DNA from: Phlebiopsis flavidoalba
Lineage: Eukaryota; Basidiomycota; Agaricomycetes; Polyporales; Phanerochaetaceae
Direction: 5' to 3'
DNA: 64,000 bases
Assembly (NCBI GenBank): GCA_035772785.1
Contig: JAOCPU010000009.1
Span: 620,001 to 684,000, forward strand
Part shown: positions 23,152 to 35,109 of the stretch, piece by piece
Layout: each line of letters begins with the position of its first letter
Position numbering within the stretch: position 1 is the first letter of the stretch
Made by a program: the position numbers and the translations under genes
Notes under the pieces: model-generated
Databases searched by the model: none
Told to the model about the DNA's origin: nothing
What the model saw: the letters and a program-made list of their open reading frames with translations, nothing else

Positions 23152-24881
23152 TCAACTGTTTAAGCTGTTTCTCCAAAAATGTGTGGTCACGGTGCTGGTT
23201 TCTGTGTACTTTCCACTCTTGATTTCGCTCCGGAGGTCATTCTCCGCGGCCAACACGCGACGGATGGAGACATCCCTTGCAGGCGCAAGAGCTGAGTACT
23301 GCCAGATCTTCCGCATGCTTGCCTCGGTCGCACGAACCTTCTCCGCAATGGCGAGGACCTCCTATTACCGTGTAAGAACTACGCATCATCAGTAGATCAT
23401 ATGCGCAACAGAGGTAGTCTTGATACCGATCAACCATTGCCGTAGCCGCGGTTATATGAGGCACACTCACAAACGTGGTTTTCATCATCCGGAGGGTAGA
23501 CATCAGCTGCAAGTTGATAGAACCTGGCGGACTCTTGGAAACAGTGCGCCGCCTCCTCTTTCCCTACGCGAGCTTGCGCCAGTTTTCCAAGGTCACGATA
23601 ATACAGTCCTGACAAGCTAGATAATGGTGTTAGCTGCATAGTCACACCTCATGCATATGGCAGATGCAAACCGCGCGACTTACGCCAGTGCCTGCCCTTC
23701 GGGATACACGTATCGTGTGAGCAAGGATAAAGCCAGGATGAATGCCGGGACCCGACGGCGAAGGCTTCAGAGCGGCCCGAACTTCGCGCAGCAAGTCTTG
23801 GGCATCATCGTAGAGCTTTTGCAAGGGATACGCCGATGGGTCGGCAGCATTGGCCTGACAAGAAGATCCCGTGTCAATATGGGCACATGTCTACAAAACA
23901 CTGACACACCTTCATGTAGCAGTCGAGGCGGAGTGATTTCACGCCTCTCAAAAAGGTGTCCCTCGAATACCACGCCACGCTGCTCCTTGTGGATGTCCTT
24001 CCAGAACTCTCGTCCCCATTCGAGCGCTTGTATCGCATCGTCGTAGTTGTTATGAGAGCCTTCATCGGATTCCCAAAGAGCCCATTGGTAACAAAACGCG
24101 GTTCAAAATCCAGCACCTGAGAGTAACGGAGTTGAAACTTGTAATTCAGAAGCACGACGTGCTATGAAGCGACACCAACAGGACGCCCTACCGAAACGGT
24201 AGTGGAAATGGCGGGCCGGACGATATCCCACCCCTCCCTCTCCAGCATCTTGGGAGCTTTTCGTAATTCACTCAAATTCTGGGCACCGGCCTCCGTGAAC
24301 GCCTTCCACAGGGTCACTTCGAACTCGACTGTGAATAGTAGGGCATCAGATCTCGCTAGCATCCCTGTCCCGAATTGTAGTCACTCGCCTTGCATATTGT
24401 ATTTTGTGATGAAGTCCTGCGAATCAATGTGGAACACGCGGGGGTCTGTCATGATACCATTACTTAAGTTGACTATGCCCTTAGCAGCGAGTGAGCATAT
24501 TTCGCGACCGTATGGATGTATGACAGGACATACCTCGCTTTCCCCCATGAAGCACCGGCTTGCCTCCCACGGGCGAGTTAATGCGTCTAATCCGTTTGAC
24601 CATGTCGACACCCTTTGAGAACTCCTTTTCGCGTTATTGTTAGTACAGTGTACTCCTGGGGATGCAGGAAGACTGTACCTGGTACGCCCACAGAATGATC
24701 CATGCCTAGCATTGAAACTGTTCAAGATCCTTGTCAAAGACCAATGCAATGAGTTACACTTACACTGCACATCGGTTGCGTAATTTTGATCTGCATCTGC
24801 AAAGCTCGTTTCCAGGGGGTCTCCCGCGCAACGTTGGGTTCTATGACGATGCCCTCATGGTGCTTGCCGGATGGTGTCTTA

Positions 24882-26585
24882 CAGTCGCCGACAAAAATAA
24901 TGCACGCGACTAGGCGCGCATGCATTTTTTACTCGTCGATGCACTGGTTCTCACTCACACGTAGCTAGAGTTGGACGTGAAATTTTTATAGTATTGTTGC
25001 ATGTACCTTAGCATAGATATACGCTCAGGTTTGGGGGGTATATATAGTGAGGAGACAAGATATGTATTTTGTGGTCTCGAGAGGTAGCAAAACCCCTCCT
25101 ACCATATTGGGGACACGCTGCACATTCACGAAGACATTTGGTGCAGCAATGAAAGTTTCAGCACATTATGGGCAATGTAATTATCAGTACTTAGTGTAGG
25201 AACCCTGAGCATCTCTAAGAGCCTTTAATCTACGCGGAATGGAGCGGTACAAGCCTTGAACATAATGAATGTCCAGATTCTCCCCATTCCTCCTGCAAGG
25301 CGGCCCACATGTTGGTTGAGGTTGCTTGGTTTGGGGAATCTTTTGCGTATGCGCTTGTCCAGCTCGTTCCAGGCATGTTCTATGATGTTCATATCAGGAG
25401 ATTGGGCTGGCCAGGGAAGTGTGCGAATATTATTGTCCTTCAGCCATTTTTTGTGCAAGATGTGATTGTGTGCTTCGGATCGTTGTCCTGCTGAAATATG
25501 ATTTGCGAACGGTTGTATCCAAGGTCTTCAAGTGAGCCTAGAAGTGAATCTTGAAGAATGTCACAGTATTGTTCCTTCCGCATAATTCCTTCGACACGAT
25601 GGAGCCTCCCAGTCCCCTTCCAGCTGATACACCCCCATACCATGAGCCGACCACCTCCATGCTTCACTGTCTTACGCACGTTCCTCTCCAAAAAATGCTT
25701 CCCCCACCCTTCTACGGCAGTACTGGACTCCATCTGACCCCACGAGGTTGAATGGTGACTCATCGGAGAAAATAACCTGCCGCCAGGTCTTCTTCTCTTC
25801 CAACATCCGCTGCTTCCTCCCACTGGCTGTCGCTTAATCTTGTGTAGTTTGGTGAGCAGTGGCTTCTTTGCGTCGCACACGGCCTGCCAGTCCAATACTG
25901 CAAAAGGTTGCCGCTGCATAGTGCGGGGTGTTGTGGTGCCGGGAAACAGCTTGCCGTTGCGCGTCGGTTTGCATCAACTGCCTCTGCGCTAGCGATGGCT
26001 CGAGCTGCCTTCCTCACATCTCTCTCGTCAAGAGCACGCGGGCGGCCTCTGATTTGGATATGGAGTGATAGGGGTTGGGGTCCTTCTTCAATTTGGTCAA
26101 GGTGCGACTGACGGAGGGAGGGGAGGGGTGGACCTTGAGCTCTCGTGCAACTATCGCATTGCAGCCAGCCGTGAGAATTGAGCATTTTTGTCCGCGCAAC
26201 CTTGGTAGGAGTCATGCGGGTCATGGTGAATTGACTGTATATAAACAATCTCTATATGAGGAGACAAAACCTCAAGTGAGAGGTCGAGGGGGCGAGAGAT
26301 GTGTGGCAGTTTTTGAGCTGGAAATAACAGTTCCACTGCGACGTGAACCACGGACGCGTTTGATGGGAGGTGGGGTTCTGATTGGCTGGAATGATTGTTC
26401 TGCGTTTTCTACATGTCGTGAACGTGTTTTTTCATTCTGGTACTTTGGACAAAGAAAGATATGATATTTAGCATCTACATCTCGTAACGTTAACTAATAC
26501 CCTATGGTTCTCGCGTGTTATGATCTTTTTTTATTCTGAGAATGCACGTGCGCTTAGCCACGTGCATTATTTTTGTCGGCGACTG
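24882..26585 (-). mobile_element. Tc1/mariner-type DNA transposon, 1704 bp
   Basis: The ends are inverted copies starting CAGTCGCCGACAAAAATAAT and continuing GCACG for about 45 bases, with an inner palindrome (gcacgtg..cacgtgc). A TA dinucleotide stands directly outside each end (24880-24881 and 26586-26587), the target duplication expected of this superfamily. It carries one transposase gene on the minus strand. It lies within the coding region of TPR copy 1. Near-identical ends suggest a fairly recent insertion. Confidence 0.9.
25184..26224 (-). CDS. Tc1/mariner transposase (frameshifted)
   Basis: DDE transposase that cuts and inserts the element at TA sites. N-terminal helix-turn-helix region: TPTKVART, ARELKVHPSP, VSRTLTKLKKDPNPY; then the GRPRALDERDVRKAARAI linker. 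Catalytic residues: first Asp in VIFSDESPFNLVGSDG, second Asp in QQDNDPKHT, the third acidic residue in SPDMNIIEHAWNEL (glutamate or aspartate position by family convention). Length of about 345 residues is normal for Tc1-like enzymes. Start MTRMTPTK at 26224, stop at 25184-25186. Frames break at several places by one-base insertions (for example within the A run after PKHT, and gggg near 25290). These match the insertion errors seen in other genes here, so the element may in truth be intact. Confidence 0.85.
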
Positions 26586-27532
26586 TACTTAGTGCATCGA
26601 GAATCGACCTCACATTGGCGTTTGATACTCCTCTCCGTCTCCGAGAGGTTCTCTGGTGGTAGGATGCCCAGCGCGCGTCGATAGGCCGCGATACTCTCAT
26701 CCTTCATGCCAGCATTCTTGCAATATGTTCAGCGGCAACTTGGGTCGTGGGACAGGATAAAATCGCTCACCTTCAGTGCTGTCCCGAGCCTCGCCCATGC
26801 CTGATATACATGGGCAGGTCGATGCACATTGAGTGGCCTAATCTCAAATCTTCGTCGCATTTTACGAGGTCAAAGGAGAAAAAGGACGAAATGCACCTTC
26901 TTGCAGTCTGCCGCAGCATCGAGGCACCCTGAACACGTCAGCAAGTCCAGACAACCATATCTCAAAGTTGTAGAAACACTCACTTTTCCCACAGCCAGCA
27001 TACACGCGCCCCGGTTCGCATATAATACCGCGTTCTTTGCGTCGAGGGCGATGACGTCCGAGTACTTGCTGTAACGCGGCATGATATTGTTTGCGTGCGT
27101 ACAGTGCATTTCCTTCTTCCTTCAACTTGGCTGCTTGTTCAAGTTCGTGCGGAGAGACGGCATTGCTAGCTGCTACGACAGATAGAGCCCAATTGAAGAG
27201 AGGGTCCAAGTCTTGAGGATGACGTGTCGTCAAGATCCGGAGGATGCTAGGCAAGCTGGGAGCGGGCTTTAATACCAGTCCCTCCCCCCATACTGCCTCG
27301 TGTGTCGATTGCCGAGGGCCTGTCCTCGCACGGGCCAGCTCTGCCATGACACTCAATGAGACATCAGCGGGAGAGGCATCTGCATCAACGACCGCCTGAG
27401 GACGGTTAGGCGCTTATTACATGGCAATTACGTCCACCTCGATCTCACATCAATCAATCCTTGTAAGCACGCCATAGTCGCCCGGATCTCGCATCCTAGC
27501 GAGAACATGGATTTGGTAAGGGTCTGCGACTA

Positions 27533-30389
27533 CCGTAATTACAGCTGCAAACTACGGCAAATATCCTATAGGGAAACCCCTCCAACTCCCAAGCCCCGCC
27601 GCCTCGGCCCCTCGGCCGTCCCCTCGCGTACTGACGGCGCATGCCCCGCCCATCATTGCCCCGCCCCTGGGGTGCTTGATGGCGCGGCTGCCGCTTCACC
27701 GACGAATGCCTATTATGGTGCGGTCCCCGCAGTGCTGTTGTTTCTTCACGGCTTTTCTCCGCATTTCTTGGCTTTTTTATATAGAACTCTGGATACATTA
27801 GTTATACTACATTACATGTACAATATACTATGGATCTATACAATGCGATGGTATTATTGGAGTGACAGGGGTGGACGGGCAGCTGGCGGCGCGGCGGCGG
27901 GCCACGGCGGCGGCGGCGGCAGGTGTCGCGGTAGAGACGGCGGCCCTGGTTTGAGTGGCATCGCATGGAGACGGTTCGCCTGGAACTCGTCATGCATTAG
28001 TGTGTGTCGGCGATGCGAGCTGTCGTCGTGTGTACTGGGGGTAGGTAGTGCGCGACCAGCGGGATGGCGCATGCGTACGGTAGGCTTGGACACCCTGGTT
28101 GAGAGGGCGCATCTCCTCATGACGTAGCATCCAATGTGCATCCTGCGTCGCTTCTGAGGCAGGACCAAGGCTGCGGAGGCGAATGGGGGAGGTGGTATGG
28201 GCGGGGCCATCCGGGATGCGGTCCGCGAGAGGCGGACGTGTAGGCGTACATGTCGGTACGCTCTACAGAGGTATAGTTGTCCATAATGCGTCGCTTCTGA
28301 CACATTATGGCGGTGCTGGTGGTGGTAGTGGACTGGGAGAAGTGGGGTGGAGGCGAAGACGGCGTCGCCCTAGGGGGCACGAAGGGTCCGTTAGCATACT
28401 TGATATACATTTGTTGACGCACCTTTTGATATCATGAACGATTCCAATCGTCCCCCACGATATCCGACGGTGAGGAATTCGGTCAGCGGCCGACATGCTG
28501 CCAGTCACGGACGGCCACGTACCGTAGAACCCCGTGCCTGCAGACATACAAGACCAGCAATAACGCTGGAGCATGCACCTAGTGCACTGCTCCAACGTTG
28601 TTTGATGCTTTTGCGGCATCGGGGTTTGTTGGTGTCATTGTGGGTCGCCATCGTTGGGTGGCCGACCGCGCGGGGTTGGTCGGCGTGGATCGTCGGTCGG
28701 GAGGATCTCGTATGCAATAAGAGCGAAAGGGGGCGCATCAGAGACCCTATACAAAGGGCCCTGAGCATCTAGAAAGACGAGGGAGACCGTCGTTCTTGCA
28801 AACGACGGACGGAGGTGGTGGTTTGGGACAACAACCAAGCCTGGGCGCTTTCGCCCTCGGGCAACTTCCAGATTGCCTCGGGCAGCCTCGGTCGGCCTCA
28901 AAGTGTGTCGTCTCGCACTATCCATTGCTCGCCTCACATTCTATTGCTTCGGGTTGTATTCAGGGGAATTTTTGTGACCTGTCTGTAATGGTTTCCCACG
29001 CAATACGGAAAATCATTATATTCACCTCATTCCCGCCTCATTTTCTCCTTTATTCACCTACACATCTACCTCCCATTCGACACGCTTTCAAATAAGCACA
29101 TATGAAGATATGTATCACTGTTTTTTGAGTATGTAGAAGACGTTTATGACGTCTGTTCTTAATTCTGACGCGCTATATATAGCCCGTCTATAGCACAATT
29201 CGGGCGCGGTCATGGCTATCCTGCGGGAGCTAGTATGTGCCTCATTTGCTTTGTCACGCGCGCTGACCCCTTGTGCTTCAAAACATTTCCTGCACTGTCT
29301 AGACATGGTAAAGAGCTACCTATTAGCTTGTGGACCCTGTGCTGGGCGTTTTGACTTCCCTGGAACCTGAGCACCATATGTGCTTGCACATAGGCGAGTA
29401 TTTCGAGTAGCCTTCACCACGCCCGTTCCCCCGCTTCCGGATGACGTGGAAAAGCTTTCTATGCACATCTAAAGCATGTTTATGCTCCTCATTCACCGTC
29501 GCGGCTCCGTCATTTTCATGCCGGCCCTCATTCTCCTCGACGGTTCCGATGGGCGCCTAGCTCGACAAACGTCGTTTCATTCCTGAACACTTTCAATACA
29601 ATGAAATCGAGCTATAAGTATGTGTAAGAGCTGCCCCTCTTCCTTTCTTTATTTGCGTTTGAGTATATATTTGTATTTATCGATTATTAGTGTTTATATT
29701 TGGACTGAACCCAGTAAATGAACAAAATGACATGTGAAGTAGTATGAGTAAGTACTAGCATATCTACTGACAAAGCCTTCTGTATAATCAGGGCATAAGA
29801 ATACAATGGGGTTGTACTCCACAGGCATATACTAATATATACATGGATTTATGCGCGAATTTCCGGCGAATTATAGTTGACATTAGTTGCCATTGCTTAC
29901 AGACTTGATAGCGGTACATTCCATATACAATCCTATTAGAAAATATGTAGACTACATTGGATATATACAAGAAGGGAACCCCAAACGAGATGGTTATCCC
30001 GGCTCATGCAAGGCGCAGAGCGGGACCACGCCTAATTTGGTAGCGTGCGGCGGGGCGCATAAATGGAGTGCGCAGTGAGCGCCGGCAGGTGGCGCGCCCC
30101 GCCGCACAGCGTTGAGAAGATACATATGAGATGCGGGAGGTACGCACAGACTACGGGCACGGCGGGCGGGGACATGGCGGGGAACCGGCGTTGACGGATT
30201 GCTTGGGGCCGCGCGGAGACGCGAACGTGCGAAAGCGCCATCAAGCACCCAGGGGCGGGGCAATGATGGGCGGGGCATGCGCGTCAGTACGCGAGGGGAC
30301 GGGCCGAGTAGGGGCCGAGGCGGCGGGGCTTGGGGAGTTGGAGGGGTTTCCCTATAGGATATTTGCCGTAGTTGCAGCTGTAATTACGG
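27533..30389. mobile_element. TA-flanked 2857-bp element with about 154-base inverted ends
   Basis: The left arm 27533-27685 and right arm 30235-30389 are inverted copies starting CCGTAATTACAGCTGCAA, nearly identical apart from a few one-base length differences. TA stands outside each end (27531-27532, 30390-30391). The host MITE's intact right arm shows the uninterrupted sequence (ctgcgac TA cagttgcgg), which proves the insertion point. Inside are GC-rich arms, a central region and no transposase-like frame, so it is non-autonomous; longer frames (27854-28303 minus, for example) are GC-rich and not protein-like. Confidence 0.85.
30045..30107. repeat. GC-rich perfect hairpin
   Basis: A 14-base stem, gtgcggcggggcgc at 30045-30058 and its exact complement at 30094-30107, closes a 35-base loop inside the TA-flanked element. 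Confidence 0.7.
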
Positions 30390-31224
30390 TACAGTTGCGG
30401 ACAAGCAAACTCGACTAATAGGGTTAGAGGGCGAACTTGAATTATCTGGGCTAAACTGAGTACGGGATCATGATCAGACAGACGAAAGGAGCCCAAAAAT
30501 GCCCCTTCCGAGGTTTTTCCCACGGTAAAATCGCGCCGGCCAAATTTTTGGGCCAATTTTTCAGCGCTTCAAATGGCCACCCAAATGGCCCCAAAAGGTG
30601 CAATTTTGTGGTCGTGGAGGAGACCAAGTCTTGGCAAAACTTGTCGGTGATGCTGTGAGCGCCCTCAGGGGGACCGAATTGTCCCAAATGTATTTCTGAT
30701 TGTACGAAAATGAAAGAAACGGTGCAAGCGTTGATTTCGGGCAAATATCTGTCAGACATCAGACAAATGGCAGGCCACATCTGCCAAAAACAGCCAAAAA
30801 TCCGTCACCATTTAGGCGCCTCATACATGACGGAATTCTTTGTTTTAAATCGAATTCATCCATCAATTCACGAGTAGATTATTTTGCGCATTTCTCCGCG
30901 AATTAATTCCCAATATTTAGGTGCCGGCCAAATTTTCGGACCTTTTTTGGTAAAAGTACAGATATCGAAAATACTGCTCGTGCCAAACTACTCCTCTATG
31001 CTCCAAAAAACACGTCTATGACTGTTTAATAGACTTCGGGATGAATTTGGTCGCCTACAAAATTCGACCTTTGGGCGGCGCCAAATCGGTCGAGTTTGCT
31101 TGTCCGCAACTGTAGTCGCAGACCCTTTACCAAATCCATGCTCGCTAGATGCGAGATCCGGGCGACTATGGCGTGCTTACAAGGATTGATTGATGTGAGA
31201 TCGAGGTGATTACGTCGCGTCGCG

Positions 31225-31495
31225 TCACATGTGATTTCGCTTTTCCACCCACGAGAGAGTCTATTATCCTGCCTCAATAAGAGGATTATCGCCTCAGATT
31301 CTATCATTGTGTCTACACAGAAAGTCACATTAAGTACCCTCCGATTGCTTTGTGTTGTATGGGTTCGCTGCAATTTGCTCAAACTTCCAACGGCAGGTGG
31401 GGTGACCCCTCTTCTCAAGCGAAGATCGTAGTTCAAGTCTTTCAAGCTTCAAGCTCAAGTTTCGCTAATCTTCAATTTGATATGCTGCTAGAGTT
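31225..31495 (+). repeat. Dispersed repeat, copy 1 (partner at 37838-38115)
   Basis: About 270 bases are clearly related to 37838-38115 in the same orientation. Shared blocks include gattatcgc.tcagatt, attgtg.ctacacaga, gctgcaatttgctcaa and ctaatctt.aattt. The 3' half may encode the start of a protein (SLQFAQ, then LLPDEIVVQVF-like residues, reminiscent of an F-box start), but this is weak. Confidence 0.6.
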
Positions 31496-32787
31496 AAGTG
31501 AAAGACGCGTCGACCAACCCCGGGCCCCGTCCGCTTGCCTCCGCAATGCGGGCGGCGCCATTTCCTAAATGAGACAGGTACGGGCCGGGCCGGGCTGGGC
31601 TAGACAAACCCAGCATTCTGATAATGTCCCTAAGACTACCTAGGTGCTCGTCTGTAGTAAGTTGTTTATCGTCTTTGTGGTCTCTAGCTAATAATCTACC
31701 GTATAAGAACTTGTCCATTCATGGTATCTCTGGGAAGATATCTACTCCCCCAGTCCTAGGTGTCACCTTCCCCTCATCTACATCTTTTGGGCATGTCGTA
31801 CTAACACTGGTCATACTGCACACTTGTATGAAGACTTGCTAACACCGCATCTTTGTGGCGCTGATGTCTATTCCGCGATGTGCTCGTATCGAGTGCCACA
31901 TTCGCCCCAACATCATAACACGCCATACACACTGTCAGGACCTTTGGTGCCAATCCAATGACTACGTCTCCACCATGTGACGCATTGCAGGCCCACCTAA
32001 TAACGAGCTGGTAAGAGATCCATTTCAACATTGTTTCAGCTACGCAAAGTATCTAACAACAGCCTAGCACGTCACATGCGATCGTCGCTCGAAGAATATC
32101 CCCAAGAAATCGTCGGATTCGTGAACAACTGCGACCTACTACACGCTCTTTTCGTCGAACGTTAAGCGTCATCTTAATCTGACACAGTTCAACGAGGGAA
32201 ATGACTCACAGATGTGACTTCGTGTTAGAGAAGTCGCCTTTCGAGTGATGGCCACAGCGGAGGCTGTTTTTGTAAATGGGCTTTAGGGGGAGTCCACTCG
32301 TGCATGACATGCAAGTGGATGTAAGTGTTGACACAGTCGTTCTTGTCCAATTTCAGACTCTGTAGACACGCTGATGTAATCGCTTTATAAAGCTTGTCTG
32401 ATTGAAAGGAGTTGTCTAACAAACTCATCTCCCCCCATCTACCCAGAGACCACATCGTAGCAAACCTCAGCTCAAGTTTCAATTATTTCGATTAGTCACG
32501 CTTTATCCAGCTCGCCGAATCTGTGCGACGCCGCAAGATGTGCGACTACGCTTCGCGCATGTTACGCGAAAAGCTCTATCGGACCCCTTCCACTGTTCGC
32601 CACTAACGCCCGAAGAGGTTGGTCGGAAGGACAAGTCGCTTCAGGCTAAGGTGAGGTTTGTCCTATGACTTTACTGCATTATCACTGTACAGACACAACA
32701 TTGGAGGCTGCGTGGAGTTCTGGCTCTCATGCATGTCTGCGGTGGATCAGACCCTTGTGGCCGCTCTAGCAGAAACAATCCTCCAAA
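31496..32787. other. Unresolved accessory region
   Basis: Contains a minus-strand frame at 31494-31718 (RLLARDHKDDKQLTTDEHLG) and scattered short frames, none of a known family. A plus-strand stretch near 32510-32600 (RRRKMCDYASRMLREKL) could be an exon. Probably decayed genes or element remnants. Confidence 0.3.
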
Positions 32788-34200
32788 ATGCCAGCTCGCC
32801 CCGGAGAAAGCAAAAAAGCGCCCAAGAATGCTTTCGAGGTCCATTAGACATGAAGACATTGCTCCTGCCCGACTAGGACGCTACCAACTGGCTTAGCAGG
32901 GCCAGGGACCCTGCGCTCGACAGTGTCGTGGAAAAAGGCTTCAACGCTGACGGCTTGGAGCCTGGTACTCAGATACCTAATACTGGGCGTAAGTCCCTCG
33001 AGGAGATGGCTAAGAAAGCGCGATTCAAACGCCCCATACTATTGACAGGTTCAGGGATGAAGTCTTAGTTGAGTTAACAGATGCGGAGCGCCCTCTCAAT
33101 GCTAATTTCAACTATAGCGTTTTGCCGTACCTCCAAGACTACACAACGCCACCTTGAAATACCGTCCCTGTGGTTCGGTCGGTCTGAAGGGAAGAAGCAC
33201 ATCATGTACATCGATACCAAAATCGTCTTCGAACTGGCTACGCCGAGGATTTTCCTACCAGTGTCAGGAGACTCTTCTCGGGGACCCCTCCCTTCGGATG
33301 CCTCTCCCAGCGCTCGGGGGGGGGGGCGAATGTTGCGCACATATTCCCCTACAAGGGCGACTTCTATCTGTCTGTCGGGAGATCCGTCTGGAGAAAGGAG
33401 CACATCGCAACAGCGGGATCTGGCGGGTTCTGAAAGGCGCGGTTAACAACTGGCCAGGGCATGTACGTCAGGGATTGGACCTTCGTCGCAACGCTGTGTT
33501 ACCTGTGAACAATCTTGGGGTTGTCGTTCCTTTCACGGTACTCAGTGCGGACAGTACAGCAAATCGCCTTCGAGCTCGGTCATCCTCGCATCCAATTGGT
33601 GATCTTTACGTATCTGACCAATGACACCCTTTCGCCCCAATAACGGACGTACGCAAAATTGCAGATGTCACCACTTCACAACTAATTCTCCTCGACTTCA
33701 CCCTCGTTTTAATCAAGTCTCGCGTACTGCAAGGGGATGGTTTCGTATCATCGGCACAGACAACCAGTCGAACACTTGGAACACATCGTTCCTGACTGGA
33801 ACGGCGCAACACATACACCGTCTACAGATCAAATTCCAATCACTCCCGCTGTCACCGGAGTTCACTGCCTTACGACGACTCTGGCCTCGTTGGCCTTGTC
33901 TCGCTCAGATGGATACCTTTGGCTGTCGCGTTGTCCAGGCCACATCCTTCTGGCACTTCTGATGACGCCACACTGAAGTGCGCTTCTGCGCGCTGGATCC
34001 GTGTGGACGGCGTTGACGAACCTTGGCGTAGCCTCGGCCTGGTGTCCTTTCTCGACATGAACCATCCCTCAAACAAACAACTTTGCGTAGAACCGATACA
34101 TTGACCCGTCCAGACCTCTGTCTACCCCCGTCGTCAACCATCATTCGCGCTTTTGGTATCACCCATCAGTTTTGGCTCAAAGACAGCAACCATAAAGTGG
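32788..34200 (+). CDS. Hypothetical protein or N-terminal part of following gene
   Basis: A start at MPARPGESKKAPKNAF leads, through frame changes, to NWLSRARDPALDSVVEKGF, GLEPGTQIPNTG, an intron, then LVELTDAERPLNANFNYSVL and PYLQDYTTPP. Further on are IVFELATPRI, NNLGVVVPFTVL, TSQLILLDFTLVLIKSRVL and ARWIRVDGVDEPWRSLGLV. The text is protein-like but no family was recognised. It contains an 11-base G run (33316-33326). It could be a separate gene or the front of the helical gene downstream. Confidence 0.35.
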
Positions 34201-35095
34201 CTTGCCCAGGACTTCCAGGAAAGCTACCACGGCAGAACAGAGGAGACTCGTCCATAACAGACGGCGCGAGGCTTTATATCGCACGCTCTAGCACGGTGGT
34301 CCATGTATTGTCGCCATCCGTGCTAGGTCCTTGTCTCTGGGCAACATTTCTGGGGCTCAGGACAGTGTCAACGTCATGACCCTACAACTACGTGATGTGT
34401 CCGCGGATTGACCTAGAACAGCAGCTTGTCCTCCTGAAGGATAAGCTCGTTGGGTTGCAGGCGACTCTCAACTCTCAGAAGGAGGAGATGTCTCAGCTCA
34501 AGGCTGCATTTTGGGGAAGTATTGCTGGGATGTTATTAGGTATGTTCCACTCGTATTAGTGTTCTCAGTCATTGACCTGTGTACGCAATGTAGGTATCGC
34601 CTTAGCTGTCGTAGGTAGGCTTCGTTTTCTCCCAACCAAAGGTCATCATTGCAGCAGGTCTCTCCTCTTCGTTGGGGGTTTAGTGTCAGCCATTGTTTTC
34701 GGAATACGGGATGACACAGCTAGCTGCCGAGATAGCCAACACGGAGGCGCAGATTTCGCGATGTCAACAACCGCTATAGAGCAACTCAGTATCATCGCAG
34801 CATCATTCTCCGAGCTCGACGAGCTTTTATGGGACACTCAACGAGTTCTGGGGGCCGTATGGCAAACGGACGCCTCTGCGATCAAGGCCATAGACGATGC
34901 CACGGCCGTTATCATTGGCACCGAGATGCTGTACAGTACAAGCAGCCTCGAGGCTTCGCTGGCCATGGGACCACAGAGCTTACCTTGGCCTGTCCAAAAC
35001 ATTACCTTGACGTCTTGAATCGCCAGGGTATCCAAATCCCCACCAGACTCCTCGACCACCCTCCTCCTCAGCCTTCCGCTGGCACACCCAGCTCA
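34201..35095 (+). CDS. Helix-rich protein with central membrane hairpin
   Basis: The reading is GNISGAQDSVNV, MTLQLRDVSAD, then a coiled-coil stretch (LEQQLVLLKDKLVGLQATL, SQKEEMSQLKAAF), directly followed by a hydrophobic Gly/Ala-rich hairpin encoded over two short introns (GSIAGMLLG, IALAVVG, SSLGVLVSAIVFGI), a second helical part (LAAEIANTEAQIS, IEQLSIIAASFSELDELLW, AIKAIDDATAVIIG) and a C-terminal YLDVLNRQGIQIP. Long helices around a hidden hydrophobic hairpin are the plan of alpha-helical pore-forming proteins (ClyA/Hbl/xenorhabdolysin type). This assignment rests on layout only. The hairpin could equally be a membrane anchor. A one-base insertion near 34408 is needed for continuity. Confidence 0.45.
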
Positions 35096-35109
35096 ATCGA
35101 CGCGACCAG

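Larger units (their letters stand above)
23152..27356 (-). pseudogene. TPR protein family, copy 1, interrupted by a Tc1 element
   Basis: The N-terminal part (27356 down to 26588) has MAELARARTGP, a helical lead and a TPR unit EEGNALYARKQYHAALQ plus KYSDVIALDAKNAVLYANRG, then AWARLG and GMKDESIAAYRRALG. The gene is then split by the transposon at 24882-26585. Beyond it the minus strand continues with TPSGKHHEGIVIEPNVA, MTDPRVFHIDSQDFI, LWKAFTEAGAQNLSELRKAP and a second TPR-like helical part (FYQLAADVYPPDDENHV, AYDLLMMRS, NDLRSEIKSGKY), with a stop at 23152-23154. The full protein would be about 600 residues: TPR domain, middle helical region, second helical repeat region. TPR domains dock partner proteins; the partner is unknown. 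Function is presumably lost through the insertion. An upstream exon may exist before 27356 (acceptor cctcag near 27399). Confidence 0.7.
27435..31208. mobile_element. hAT-like MITE with long inverted ends, interrupted by a second element
   Basis: The right arm 31089-31208 (about 120 bases) is the reverse complement of 27435-27532 joined to 30392-30415. The outer ends read cacctcgatctcacatc. The 8-base word attacgtc stands directly outside both ends (27427-27434 and 31209-31216), the target duplication length of hAT elements. Without the nested element the MITE is about 0.9 kb, with no transposase gene. Interior sequence is AT-richer (about 30420-31080) and contains no recognised protein. Confidence 0.8.

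Noticed and set aside
27496..28303. Long open frames on both strands inside the TA-flanked element
   Set aside because: They follow the GC-rich composition of the inverted arms and show no transposase motif or protein-like pattern.
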